A DNA stretch of 64,000 bases, from assembly GCA_964465155.1 (NCBI GenBank), contig CAYXIH010000001.1, positions 62,001-126,000 of the forward strand, read 5' to 3'. Below, in pieces: positions 8,358-15,538 of this stretch. Position numbers and translations under genes: made by a program. The first letter of the stretch is position 1. The number at the start of each line of letters is the position of its first letter. The DNA comes from Spiro-02 sp964465155 (GTDB taxonomy: Bacteria; Spirochaetota; Spirochaetia; Sphaerochaetales; Sphaerochaetaceae). Under the pieces are notes generated by a model, which did not search any database, was not told where the DNA came from, and worked only from the letters and a program-made list of their open reading frames with translations.

Positions 8358-9500
8358 TTACATCATCATCAGCGTCGGTGCCATGGAGAGGATGATACCT
8401 CCGGCAACGACCGATCCGATCTGTCCAGCTACGTTAGCACCAATGGCATGCATCAGCAGATGGTTCTGGGGGTCTTCCTTCATACCCATCTTCTGGATAG
8501 TCCTGGCGGACATTGGGAATGCAGAAATACCTGCGGCACCAACCATCGGGTTGACCTTATGCTTGGTGAAGAGATTCAACAGCTTAGCGAACAGGCAACC
8601 TGCCATAGTGTCGAACACGAATGCCAGCAAGCCCAAGCCAAGGATCATCAGCGTCTGCCAGTTGATGAACGCTTCCGCCTTCATCGTGGAGGCAATGGTG
8701 ATTCCCAACAACAAGGTGATGATGTTCGAGAAAGCATGCTGGGCAGTATCAGACAAGGAAGAGAGTACGCCACATTCGCGCAGGAGGTTGCCGAACATCA
8801 GCATACCGACCAACGACACGGAAGCGGGAGCAACATATCCAGCGACAAACGTACAGATGATGGGGAACATGATCCTTGCCATCTTGCTTACGGCTGCAGG
8901 GGAGTAGGGCATCTTGATGCAACGTTCCTTGCGGGTGGTGCAGAGCCTGATGGCCATAGGTTGTATGATTGGAACCAAGGCCATATACGAGTAGGCGGCA
9001 ACAGTGATTGGTCCTATGTAGTCACTCTTGAGTACCTGGCTTACCAAAATGGCAGTCGGGCCATCCGCGGCACCGATGATACCAATAGAAGCTGCATTGT
9101 TGAGTGAGAAACCCATCAAAGCTGCAAGGCTGATAGTCGCGAAGATACCGAACTGTGCGGCTGCTCCGAACAAGATCAATTTCGGGGACGAGAGCAACGG
9201 TCCGAAATCGATCATGGCTCCAATTCCTATGAACAGGAGCAACGGCATGGCCTCAGCGGCATGGATGCCGACTTGGAACAACCAGTCTAGGATGCCCTGT
9301 ACCTCACCAAGTCCTGCAATATACTGTGTGACAGCACCGGAGAAGGGTAGGTTGACCAAGATGGCACCAAACCCCATGGGGAGTATCAGCGCAGGCTCCA
9401 CCCCTTTCTTGATAGCAAGCCAGATCAACAGGATGCCTACTGCATACATGACGAGATCCATCCACGTCGTAGCCAGCAGGCCATTGAACAATGAACTCAT
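8358..9500 (-). CDS. oadB: Na+-translocating decarboxylase beta subunit
   Basis: A 380-residue polytopic membrane protein of the OadB/GcdB/MmdB family. These proteins couple decarboxylation of a biotin-carried carboxyl group to Na+ export. The hallmark G-A-A-D-G-P-T-A is at residues 143-150, with Asp146 the Na+-site aspartate, and N-terminal and C-terminal hydrophobic repeats are present. ATG 9500 is preferred over an in-frame start 60 bases upstream because GAGGAGG lies 5-6 bases before it. A promoter candidate is at 9559-9587. The alpha (carboxyltransferase/biotin) subunit is not encoded in the neighbourhood, so the substrate (oxaloacetate, glutaconyl-CoA or methylmalonyl-CoA) cannot be told. 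Confidence 0.92.
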   Translation of the reverse strand: MSSLFNGLLATTWMDLVMYAVGILLIWLAIKKGVEPALILPMGFGAILVNLPFSGAVTQYIAGLGEVQGILDWLFQVGIHAAEAMPLLLFIGIGAMIDFGPLLSSPKLILFGAAAQFGIFATISLAALMGFSLNNAASIGIIGAADGPTAILVSQVLKSDYIGPITVAAYSYMALVPIIQPMAIRLCTTRKERCIKMPYSPAAVSKMARIMFPIICTFVAGYVAPASVSLVGMLMFGNLLRECGVLSSLSDTAQHAFSNIITLLLGITIASTMKAEAFINWQTLMILGLGLLAFVFDTMAGCLFAKLLNLFTKHKVNPMVGAAGISAFPMSARTIQKMGMKEDPQNHLLMHAIGANVAGQIGSVVAGGIILSMAPTLMMM

Positions 9501-9558
9501 TGGTTCCTCCTCAAAATTGTGTTTCCCATAGACACCGAGATGTTGATGCCCCAAACTC

Positions 9559-9587
9559 AATATACAGAATCATTCCTACACCGACAA
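9559..9587 (-). promoter_or_regulatory. Sigma70-type promoter of oadB-oadG
   Basis: Reading the minus strand, TTGTCG (9587-9582) and TATATT (9564-9559) are separated by exactly 17 bases. The -10 lies 58 bases upstream of the oadB start. The match is by eye. Confidence 0.55.
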
Positions 9588-9682
9588 ACAACAACCAATG
9601 TCCGGCTCGATAATATCATCAAAGCAACTCATTTCATATTGGTATGCCCATTGTTTTGGGGGATTCTGCGGGATACCGCATG

Positions 9683-9711
9683 TTGACCAATACCTATCGA
9701 ACAACTATCAT
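9683..9711 (+). promoter_or_regulatory. Sigma70-type promoter ahead of the cobalamin riboswitch
   Basis: TTGACC (9683-9688) and TATCAT (9706-9711) have a 17-base spacer. Transcription would begin near 9718, just before the riboswitch aptamer and well placed for control of the TonB cassette. It is back-to-back with the oadB promoter. Confidence 0.6.
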
Positions 9712-9724
9712 GACTAGTAGCTAG

Positions 9725-9862
9725 GTCATGAAAAACGGAATGAAGTGAGATTCTTCAGCGGACCCGCCACTGTAAGCGACATGAACCCGGAAATGCCATT
9801 GTCACGGTTGTGATGAGAAGGCCCGGAAGTAAGAACATCGTAAGCCAGGAGACGTTTCATGA
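9725..9862 (+). ncRNA. Cobalamin (B12) riboswitch
   Basis: The hallmark core GCGGACCCGCCACTGTAAGC lies at about 9758-9777, and the conserved AAGCCAGGAGAC (B12 box) closes the 3' side near 9842-9853. GGAAT, GTGAGATTC and GAAGGC elements occur in the expected order between and before them. The closing P1 helix forms between TCATGAAA (9726-9733) and TTTCATGA (9855-9862). It precedes a TonB-dependent receptor, the classic target (btuB). In this family adenosyl- or related cobalamin binding turns downstream expression off. Confidence 0.92.
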
Positions 9863-9972
9863 TTGCGTACCCCGAGGATTGGGCGATAGCTTTGTGCGTC
9901 CAATTGCTCAATTGGGGTGCATTCTGAGATCCAATCCGATGGTACAGGCAATACAACTCTTGGGAGGCCCAA
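9863..9972 (+). promoter_or_regulatory. Riboswitch expression platform with sequestered ribosome binding site
   Basis: This leader lies between the aptamer and the receptor start. It holds complementary blocks: GGATTGG near 9875 with CCAATCC near 9933, and an internal hairpin CCAATTG/CAATTGG near 9899-9916. Directly before the ATG, TTGGG (9960-9964) and CCCAA (9968-9972) pair around AGG, placing the ribosome binding site inside a small hairpin. No U-run follows any hairpin, so translational rather than transcriptional control is the simpler reading (inference). Confidence 0.5.
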
Positions 9973-11904
9973 ATGAAGAAGCGGGGCATCTTCTCGTTGG
10001 TTCTGTCGCTTGTTGCCGCAACGGCAATCTTTGCTGCTGAACCGTACATGTATCTCGGAACTGCTGGTGAGCTGGTCATCACCGATACTACCCTGACCGA
10101 GGCATCAGTCAATACCTCATCCGTTGTCTCGGAGATCACACAACAGACTATCTCGACATTGCAGCCTGCATCAACGGCTACGGTGGTCAATACTGTCACA
10201 GGAATTTCATTCAATTCCTATGGTGCCAACGGAGCTCTGCAGAATGCTACGATGCGAGGCTCAAATTCCAGCCAAGTGGACATCTACTTCGATGGGTTCA
10301 AGCTCAACAGTGCACATGATGGAAACTTTGACCTCTCCCTGATTCCCGTCTCTTCCTTTGACAGTATTCAGGTCATCCACTCTGGAACTGGCTCACGGAA
10401 CACCAGTTCCGCGATCGGTGGTGGCGTGCTCATCAATGCAAAGGTGGGTACGGCAACTGACAAGCCGTTCGCAGTGAGCATAGAGAACGGTAGCTATCTG
10501 CCTCTCACATACACCGACAGTTCCAATACCAAGCAGAACAACTGGCTGAGCCTCGTCGATGGTCAGAAGATAGGCCTGTCGTATGCAGATGCATTTGACA
10601 ATGGCCTGAGCATTGCTGCAAATGTATCTGGCCAGCATGCTTTCAATGCATATACCTATGCAGACAATTCGGATGTCGTGCGTCTGCGTGAGAATAGTGC
10701 CTTCTGGATGGTCCAAGGTGGCCTGAACGTCGGCTATTCATTCTCCGAGGATTCTCAATTGTCTTTCTCCAATATCACAGCATACAAGCTCCTGCAGCTT
10801 CCCGGGTCACTCTCATATGTTACTCCCAAAGACTACCAGAATGATTTGTTGACCCTCACCACCTTGGGCTATCAGCTGGCAGGCGCATTGGATGGACTGC
10901 TTGACCTGGACATCACCAACGGCTTTGTCTACAACCAGACAAAATACCATTCTGAATATTCCGATTCCCAGCATGACAAGATGGGAAGCCAAACAGATGT
11001 TGCTGCAACATGGCTGTTCACAGATACAGTAAGCCTCAAGACTGGTTTGGCGTTTGACTGGGGTATGTCCAAGAGCACCGATAGTGGAACGCACAATAGA
11101 TATACTCCAAAAGCATACCTCAATGGCTCGTTCTTCCTCTTCGACGGCCTGTTCTCCCTGCATCCGTTCCTCAGTGGCTCTTGGTCCAATGACTTTGGGT
11201 TTGCACCCAATATTTCAATGGGCGTAAGCGTCTATCCGATTGAGGGAATGACATTGTCACTACAAGCTTCCTATGCTACAAATGCACCTTCGTTCAGTGA
11301 TCTGTATTGGGTGGACAATTCTGGCTATGGTATGGTCGGTAACCCCAATCTCCGTGCAGAAAATGCCACTGGTGCTGAATTCGCCATTTCCTATGGAAAT
11401 GACTTCTTCTCCTATGAAGGAACTGCATTCATGCGTTCGGTCAAGGATCAGATTGCATGGGTATATGATTCCACCACATTTGTCAGCAAGCCGGAGAATA
11501 TACAAAGTGCATTCTTCACCGGGACTGAGCAGACAATTGCCGTACGCCCTGTTGATGGATTGTCGTTGAGCGCATCATATCTGCTCAACTATACTTGGAA
11601 TCTCTCTGCTGGCAATACGTTCGCCTCCAACGTCAGGTTGCCCAATGTCCGCATGCATACAGTGAAATTCACCACGGCCTACGAGTTCGGCTTTGGATCG
11701 GCTGCCCTCACGGGATCCTACCAGAGCAAGAATGCTTCGACCAAGGGCTTCTTCCTGCTGGATGCAGTGGTCAACTTCACCATTGCAGAGGATTATGAGG
11801 TGTATGTCGCAGTGGACAATCTGCTCAATACCTCCTATCAAGTGGTAAGTGGATATCCAATGCCGGGAACTCAACTGCGCATTGGTGCCAAGGCACAGTT
11901 CTAA
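9973..11904 (+). CDS. TonB-dependent outer-membrane receptor, probable cobalamin/corrinoid uptake (BtuB-like)
   Basis: A 643-residue precursor. A signal peptide covers residues 1-21 (K-K-R, hydrophobic core, A-A-E cleavage zone). A plug domain follows with T-M-R-G-S-N-S-S-Q-V-D-I-Y-F-D-G and I-Q-V-I-H-S-G-T-G-S-R-N, then a 22-strand-type barrel rich in aromatic/Thr/Ser strands. It ends in L-R-I-G-A-K-A-Q-F, with the C-terminal aromatic typical of outer-membrane barrels. Length fits BtuB (about 600). A TonB-box-like stretch (E-L-V-I-T-D-T-T-L) follows the signal peptide. Control by a B12 riboswitch strongly supports corrinoid transport. The tonB and exbD-like genes follow downstream. Confidence 0.88.
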   Translation: MKKRGIFSLVLSLVAATAIFAAEPYMYLGTAGELVITDTTLTEASVNTSSVVSEITQQTISTLQPASTATVVNTVTGISFNSYGANGALQNATMRGSNSSQVDIYFDGFKLNSAHDGNFDLSLIPVSSFDSIQVIHSGTGSRNTSSAIGGGVLINAKVGTATDKPFAVSIENGSYLPLTYTDSSNTKQNNWLSLVDGQKIGLSYADAFDNGLSIAANVSGQHAFNAYTYADNSDVVRLRENSAFWMVQGGLNVGYSFSEDSQLSFSNITAYKLLQLPGSLSYVTPKDYQNDLLTLTTLGYQLAGALDGLLDLDITNGFVYNQTKYHSEYSDSQHDKMGSQTDVAATWLFTDTVSLKTGLAFDWGMSKSTDSGTHNRYTPKAYLNGSFFLFDGLFSLHPFLSGSWSNDFGFAPNISMGVSVYPIEGMTLSLQASYATNAPSFSDLYWVDNSGYGMVGNPNLRAENATGAEFAISYGNDFFSYEGTAFMRSVKDQIAWVYDSTTFVSKPENIQSAFFTGTEQTIAVRPVDGLSLSASYLLNYTWNLSAGNTFASNVRLPNVRMHTVKFTTAYEFGFGSAALTGSYQSKNASTKGFFLLDAVVNFTIAEDYEVYVAVDNLLNTSYQVVSGYPMPGTQLRIGAKAQF

Positions 11905-11910
11905 GCCAAC

Positions 11911-11938
11911 ATCCAGCGGGACAGCTGTCCCGCTGGAT
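11911..11938 (+). repeat. 28-bp perfect palindrome between receptor and exbD genes
   Basis: The bases from ATCCAGCGGGACAG to its exact reverse complement form an uninterrupted dyad, giving a very strong RNA hairpin 7 bases after the receptor stop codon. There is no U-run after it (ACTCTCAACCC). It looks like an intercistronic stabilising or attenuating hairpin rather than a full terminator. Confidence 0.75.
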
Positions 11939-11949
11939 ACTCTCAACCC

Positions 11950-12321
11950 ATGAGTCGCTGCCGGCGTTCCAATCCATCCAGCACCACATATCTCAGTGAT
12001 CTTGCCTTCCTCCTGATCGTATTCTTTGTCCTGCTCGCAGGCTCCACCACGGTCAAGGTACTGCAAGTACAGGTCCCTCCTGCAGCACAGTCTGCAGCTG
12101 TGTTGGAACCGACACAACGGATGTCCGTGTTGTCCTGTAGGGACGGTTCATATATGGTGGGTGATACGATAGCCACACCAGAGGGTTTGCGGCCTATGCT
12201 GCAGGGTATGCAGGCACTGGATATCATGGTGGAGCAGGGGACTGCATGGGAGCATGTCACCACCCTCATTGCCCTCTGCTCAGAACTGGATGTGCCCCTC
12301 TCCCTGAGGATGGTGCCATGA
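11950..12321 (+). CDS. ExbD/TolR-like energy-transducing protein (first copy)
   Basis: A 123-residue protein with a short cytoplasmic N-terminus, one transmembrane helix (about residues 17-37) and a periplasmic domain. The helix begins Y-L-S-D-L-A-F, placing Asp17 at the position of the essential proton-pathway aspartate of ExbD/TolR. The rest of the periplasmic domain is only weakly ExbD-like. The start has no clear ribosome binding site. The 3' end couples to the second copy by ATGA. No ExbB partner is encoded in the cassette. It should act with an ExbB elsewhere to energise TonB (inference). Confidence 0.72.
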   Translation: MSRCRRSNPSSTTYLSDLAFLLIVFFVLLAGSTTVKVLQVQVPPAAQSAAVLEPTQRMSVLSCRDGSYMVGDTIATPEGLRPMLQGMQALDIMVEQGTAWEHVTTLIALCSELDVPLSLRMVP

Positions 12322-12689
12322 AACACAAGCACACATCCCTGTCATTGGGTTCCATGACAGACATTGCATTCCTGTTGTTGCTCTTTTTCATGGTGCTTTC
12401 GATCCAGGCTTTCCAAATGCCAGCGGACATACAACTTCCCCAGGAACAGGCAACCATTGCTTCAGAAGAACCTGCTGTATTCCGAATATTTGTCACACAA
12501 GATGGAGTCTGGCTTGATGAAATGGGAAATAAACTCGATATCGAGCAACTACAGTTGCAGTCGGACACGGCGATATGCGTGAGTGCTGATGCACAAGCTC
12601 GCATTGAACAGGTATATCCGATGATCCAACTCTTGGGTGAACAAGGAATCAGCAACGTGAGCTTTGCCGTGGAGAGCCCTGCACCATGA
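12318..12689 (+). CDS. exbD: ExbD/TolR-like energy-transducing protein (second copy)
   Basis: A 123-residue protein. The motif M-T-D-I-A-F-L-L-L-L-F-F-M is the canonical ExbD transmembrane start, with Asp15 as the proton-relay residue. A periplasmic domain of about 85 residues follows. ATG 12318 is chosen over upstream in-frame codons because it forms the ATGA overlap with the first exbD copy and starts right before K-H-K-H. It overlaps tonB by ATGA as well, so all three are translated in a coupled series. It is closer to canonical ExbD than its neighbour. Confidence 0.85.
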   Translation: MKHKHTSLSLGSMTDIAFLLLLFFMVLSIQAFQMPADIQLPQEQATIASEEPAVFRIFVTQDGVWLDEMGNKLDIEQLQLQSDTAICVSADAQARIEQVYPMIQLLGEQGISNVSFAVESPAP

Positions 12690-13677
12690 ACAGGACCACC
12701 TTTGCCATTGCCATATTGCTGAGCTTGCTCATTGTCGTAGGGACCTTTTTCATCCCAGTTGCCTGGGAGAAGCTGCAGATGGGTACAGAAGTCCAATATC
12801 AAGTGGTGCTGATCCAACCACCTGCAGAGACTGAGCAACCCAAGGAATCACCTGTTGCCGAGAAAGAGGTTGTTACCGAGGTTTCGACAGAAGCACCTGT
12901 TGTCGAGAANNNNNNNNNNNNNNNNNNNNNNNNNNNNNNNNNNNNNNNNNNNNNNNNNNNNNNNNNNNNNNNNNNNNNNNNNNNNNNNNNNNNNNNNNNN
13001 NNNNNNNNNTTGCCGAGAAAGAGGTTGTTACCGAGGTTTCGACAGAAGCACCTGTTGTCGAGAAAGATGTTGTGCCCCAGGTTCCGACAGAAGAACCAAT
13101 GATTGAAGAAACAGTTGACGAGAAAGAGGTTGAACACGAGGTTCCGAAAGAACCGTTGCAAGAAGAAACTGTCCCTTTGGTGATTGATGAGCCAGCGCCA
13201 CAAATTGCCCAAGTATCCGAATTGCCACCATTGCCAATGGCTGCACAAGGTGGTGTCTCTGTAACGTTTGGGCCGCGCCAACCTGTTGTACAAGCAACGA
13301 TAGAATGGACCGACTTGGAGGTTGCCCCTGTAGCCGTGGAACAAGTTGCTGTGCCCCAGGTTCAGCAATTGCCTGTGTATGTGGAGGTCGCTGGAGACGT
13401 GACCCCTCCTGTATTTGACCTTGCGTTGATTCAAAAGAACATCGTGTATCCACAACTTGCCAAGAAGCAGGGGAGGGATGGAACCGTATTGCTGGAGCTG
13501 TGTATCAGCTTGACTGGAGTTATCGACTCCATCAGCGTCCTTATGGACCCTGGGTATGGAATGGCGAAGGCGGCCGTAGCCGCCTTCGAAGGGATTATCT
13601 GCACGCCTGCAAAACTCAATGGCACACCCATTGCCGTGCGGATGGAGTTTCCCATACGCTTTGCATCTCAACGATGA
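12686..13677 (+). CDS. tonB: TonB protein, interrupted by an assembly gap in its repeat linker
   Basis: The N-terminus (12686-12909) has a single signal-anchor helix followed by a Pro/Glu/Val linker. The C-terminus (13012-13677) continues the linker and ends in a TonB C-terminal domain with I-V-Y-P-Q-L-A-K-K-Q-G-R-D-G-T-V. The two halves lie in different frames because 100 Ns (12910-13009) stand for a gap of unknown length, so the frame change is an artefact and not a frameshift. The linker is built from 15-residue units (V-A-E-K-E-V-V-T-E-V-S-T-E-A-P and variants), expected to span the periplasm. It transmits energy to the riboswitch-controlled receptor. True length unknown. Confidence 0.85.
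12855..12909 (+). repeat. 55-bp direct repeat, left copy at assembly gap
   Basis: Identical base for base to 13010-13064 on the other side of the N run. It encodes the 15-residue TonB linker unit (45-bp period) plus part of the next unit. Confidence 0.95.
12910..13009. other. Assembly gap (100 N)
   Basis: Exactly 100 Ns, a conventional placeholder for a gap of unknown size. It lies inside the tonB linker repeats, which explains why assembly broke here. Confidence 0.98.
13010..13064 (+). repeat. 55-bp direct repeat, right copy at assembly gap
   Basis: Exact copy of 12855-12909. A degenerate further unit of the 45-bp period follows immediately (to about 13102). Confidence 0.95.
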
Positions 13678-13688
13678 CCGAATGGATG

Positions 13689-14528
13689 TCAGCCTTTCAC
13701 AGCACCAGCGGTAACACCCTTGATGAACTGCTTTGACATGCACAGGTAGAGGGCAAGCACAGGTATTGCCGACAAGGTGAGGACTGCCAGGACCTTTGAC
13801 CAGTCTGTCTGATATTGGCCGAACAACCGTGTCACACCCAGCAGGAGTGTCTTGGACTTCTCGTCATTGATGAAGATCAAGGGGAACCAGAGGTCATTCC
13901 AAAAGGGTACCAGGTTGTAGATAGCCACAGTGGCCAATGCGGGCCTGATCAACGGCATGATGATGATCCAGAAGACTTTCCACCAGCCAGCTCCGTCCAT
14001 GATCCCAGCCTCGGTGAGTTCCCGTGGAATTTCACGGATGAACTCGGTAAGGATGAAGATTCCTATGGGAATGCCCATGGCCACATAGATTGGGACCAAC
14101 GACCAGATGGTATTGAGCAACCCGATGCCCCGCATGATCTGCAGCAACTTGATCGATGCTATCTTGATGGGGAGCATCATGCCTGCAATGAGGAACAAGA
14201 ACATGGCGTTGGACCACTTCCCCTTCCAGTTGGCAAGTGCATAGGCACCCAATGCCGATACCAAGATGACCAGTATCAGGGAAATGACGACAACGATGAA
14301 GCTGTTCTTGAAATAGAGGAGGAAGTCTCCGTCCTTGAACACCGTGACATAGTTCTGGAAGTTCCATTTTTCTGGCAACCAGAACGGATTGGTATAGATG
14401 GTCAGTCGTGTCTTGAACGAGTTGATCACCAATACCCAGAGGGGGAACAGGACCACCAGCGTCCATATGACCATGGTTATGTGCGATCCAATGTGCATCC
14501 GTTGCCGCTTGAGGGATCTGTTTGCCAT
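13689..14528 (-). CDS. Carbohydrate ABC transporter permease, MalG type
   Basis: A 279-residue inner-membrane permease with six predicted helices. The family EAA loop is visible as E-A-G-I-M-D-G-A-G-W-W-K-V-F around residues 190-205, the segment that docks the ATPase. It ends with the hydrophobic/K-G-V-T-A-G-A-V-K-G tail usual for CUT1 MalG-type subunits. It pairs with the MalF-type permease directly upstream (1-base gap) and the binding protein 15539-16774. No ATPase is encoded here, so a shared MsmK-type ATPase elsewhere is likely (inference). Substrate is a sugar or oligosaccharide, not identifiable. It is convergent with tonB, 11 bases away. Confidence 0.9.
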   Translation of the reverse strand: MANRSLKRQRMHIGSHITMVIWTLVVLFPLWVLVINSFKTRLTIYTNPFWLPEKWNFQNYVTVFKDGDFLLYFKNSFIVVVISLILVILVSALGAYALANWKGKWSNAMFLFLIAGMMLPIKIASIKLLQIMRGIGLLNTIWSLVPIYVAMGIPIGIFILTEFIREIPRELTEAGIMDGAGWWKVFWIIIMPLIRPALATVAIYNLVPFWNDLWFPLIFINDEKSKTLLLGVTRLFGQYQTDWSKVLAVLTLSAIPVLALYLCMSKQFIKGVTAGAVKG

Positions 14529-14529
14529 G

Positions 14530-15459
14530 TCACACCTTCCTTTGGGTTGCCCTGAGCGTAGGTATGACGAACACCACCAGCACGAGGAATGTAATTGTCG
14601 CTATCGCTGCACCCATACCGACATTGGGTATTCCAATGGGGTGTTGCCCTGCGATTCCAATCCGATAGAAGAGCGTACCGATCAAGTCGGTAGAGTAGTT
14701 TGGTGCACCATTGACGTTCTCCATTGCATAGACAATGTCGAACGCGTTGAAGTTGTTGACGAACGTCAATATCCCAATCATGCCGACCACCGGCAAGATC
14801 AAGGGGAATTTGATCTTCCAGAAGACTTGCCATGGGTTTGCCCCTTCTATGGAGGCAACTTCAAGACAATCCTCTGGTACATTGCGCAAAGCCGATACGA
14901 ACATCATCGTAGGGATACCCATCCATTGCCAGCAGGACACCAGGGCAACGCATGTCAGGGCAGTCTGGGATTCTCCCAACCAAGGCTTTGCCAAGATTCC
15001 CAGTCCTATCTTTGTCAGTATCTCGCCACTCCATACAGGGTTGAGCAGCAGTTTCCACAGATAGCCTGTGACCAATACTGCAAAAGTCGTTGGGATGAAT
15101 ATGACTGTCTGGTAGAAATTCCGCCCCTTCATGCTGTTCTCGGTGAGGATGACTGCAAACAAGAGGCCCAGGCAATTCTGGAATATCAAGTGGATGAGGA
15201 AAAAGTAGAAGGTATGTCCGAAAGCACCCCAATATCTCGTTGAGTACTGCTTGTCAGTGAACAGCTGGATGTAGTTCTGCAATCCGACGAACTCAGAGCT
15301 CTTTGCAGAATTGCCCGTATAGAAGCTCAGACGCATGGAATCCAACAAAGGATACGCCATGAATAGAATATAGATGAGCAGGCACGGAAGAAGGTACAGC
15401 AACCAATACCATGGTGAAGGTTCCGTCCCGAGCCTACGTTGATGCGAGTTCAATTTCAT
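14530..15459 (-). CDS. Carbohydrate ABC transporter permease, MalF type
   Basis: A 309-residue polytopic permease of the CUT1 family. The N-terminus is K-L-N-S-H-Q-R-R-L-G followed by the first helix (L-L-Y-L-L-P-C-L-L-I-Y). The EAA loop appears as L-E-V-A-S-I-E-G-A-N-P-W-Q-V-F around residue 205. It forms a heterodimeric channel with the MalG-type subunit that follows. An intercistronic hairpin at 15500-15521 separates it from the binding-protein gene, a layout that usually leaves less message for permeases than for the binding protein. Confidence 0.9.
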   Translation of the reverse strand: MKLNSHQRRLGTEPSPWYWLLYLLPCLLIYILFMAYPLLDSMRLSFYTGNSAKSSEFVGLQNYIQLFTDKQYSTRYWGAFGHTFYFFLIHLIFQNCLGLLFAVILTENSMKGRNFYQTVIFIPTTFAVLVTGYLWKLLLNPVWSGEILTKIGLGILAKPWLGESQTALTCVALVSCWQWMGIPTMMFVSALRNVPEDCLEVASIEGANPWQVFWKIKFPLILPVVGMIGILTFVNNFNAFDIVYAMENVNGAPNYSTDLIGTLFYRIGIAGQHPIGIPNVGMGAAIATITFLVLVVFVIPTLRATQRKV

Positions 15460-15499
15460 TGTGGACTCCGAGTTCGTTCATACTTCGGTAAAGAAATGA

Positions 15500-15521
15500 C
15501 GCCGGCAATACATTGCCGGCG
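15500..15521 (-). terminator. Intercistronic hairpin between binding protein and permease genes
   Basis: CGCCGGCAAT (15500-15509) and ATTGCCGGCG (15512-15521) are perfect 10-base arms with 2 bases between. On the minus strand TCATTTCTTT follows, a weak U-rich tail. It probably acts as a partial terminator or 3' stabiliser of the binding-protein message. Confidence 0.6.
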
Positions 15522-15538
15522 CCACACTCTCAAGCAAG

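Noticed and set aside
8196..9107. 303-codon frame on the plus strand opposite oadB
   Set aside because: Antisense shadow: oadB reads as a full membrane protein with hallmark motifs, and this frame is Gln/His/Asp-rich without any domain.
12686..13677. Frameshift or pseudogene in tonB
   Set aside because: The frame change coincides exactly with a 100-N placeholder inside direct repeats; gap length is unknown, so no frameshift can be claimed.
14398..15243. 281-codon frame on the plus strand
   Set aside because: Antisense of the MalF-type permease; composition is His/Glu/Arg-rich with no signal, helix or known motif.
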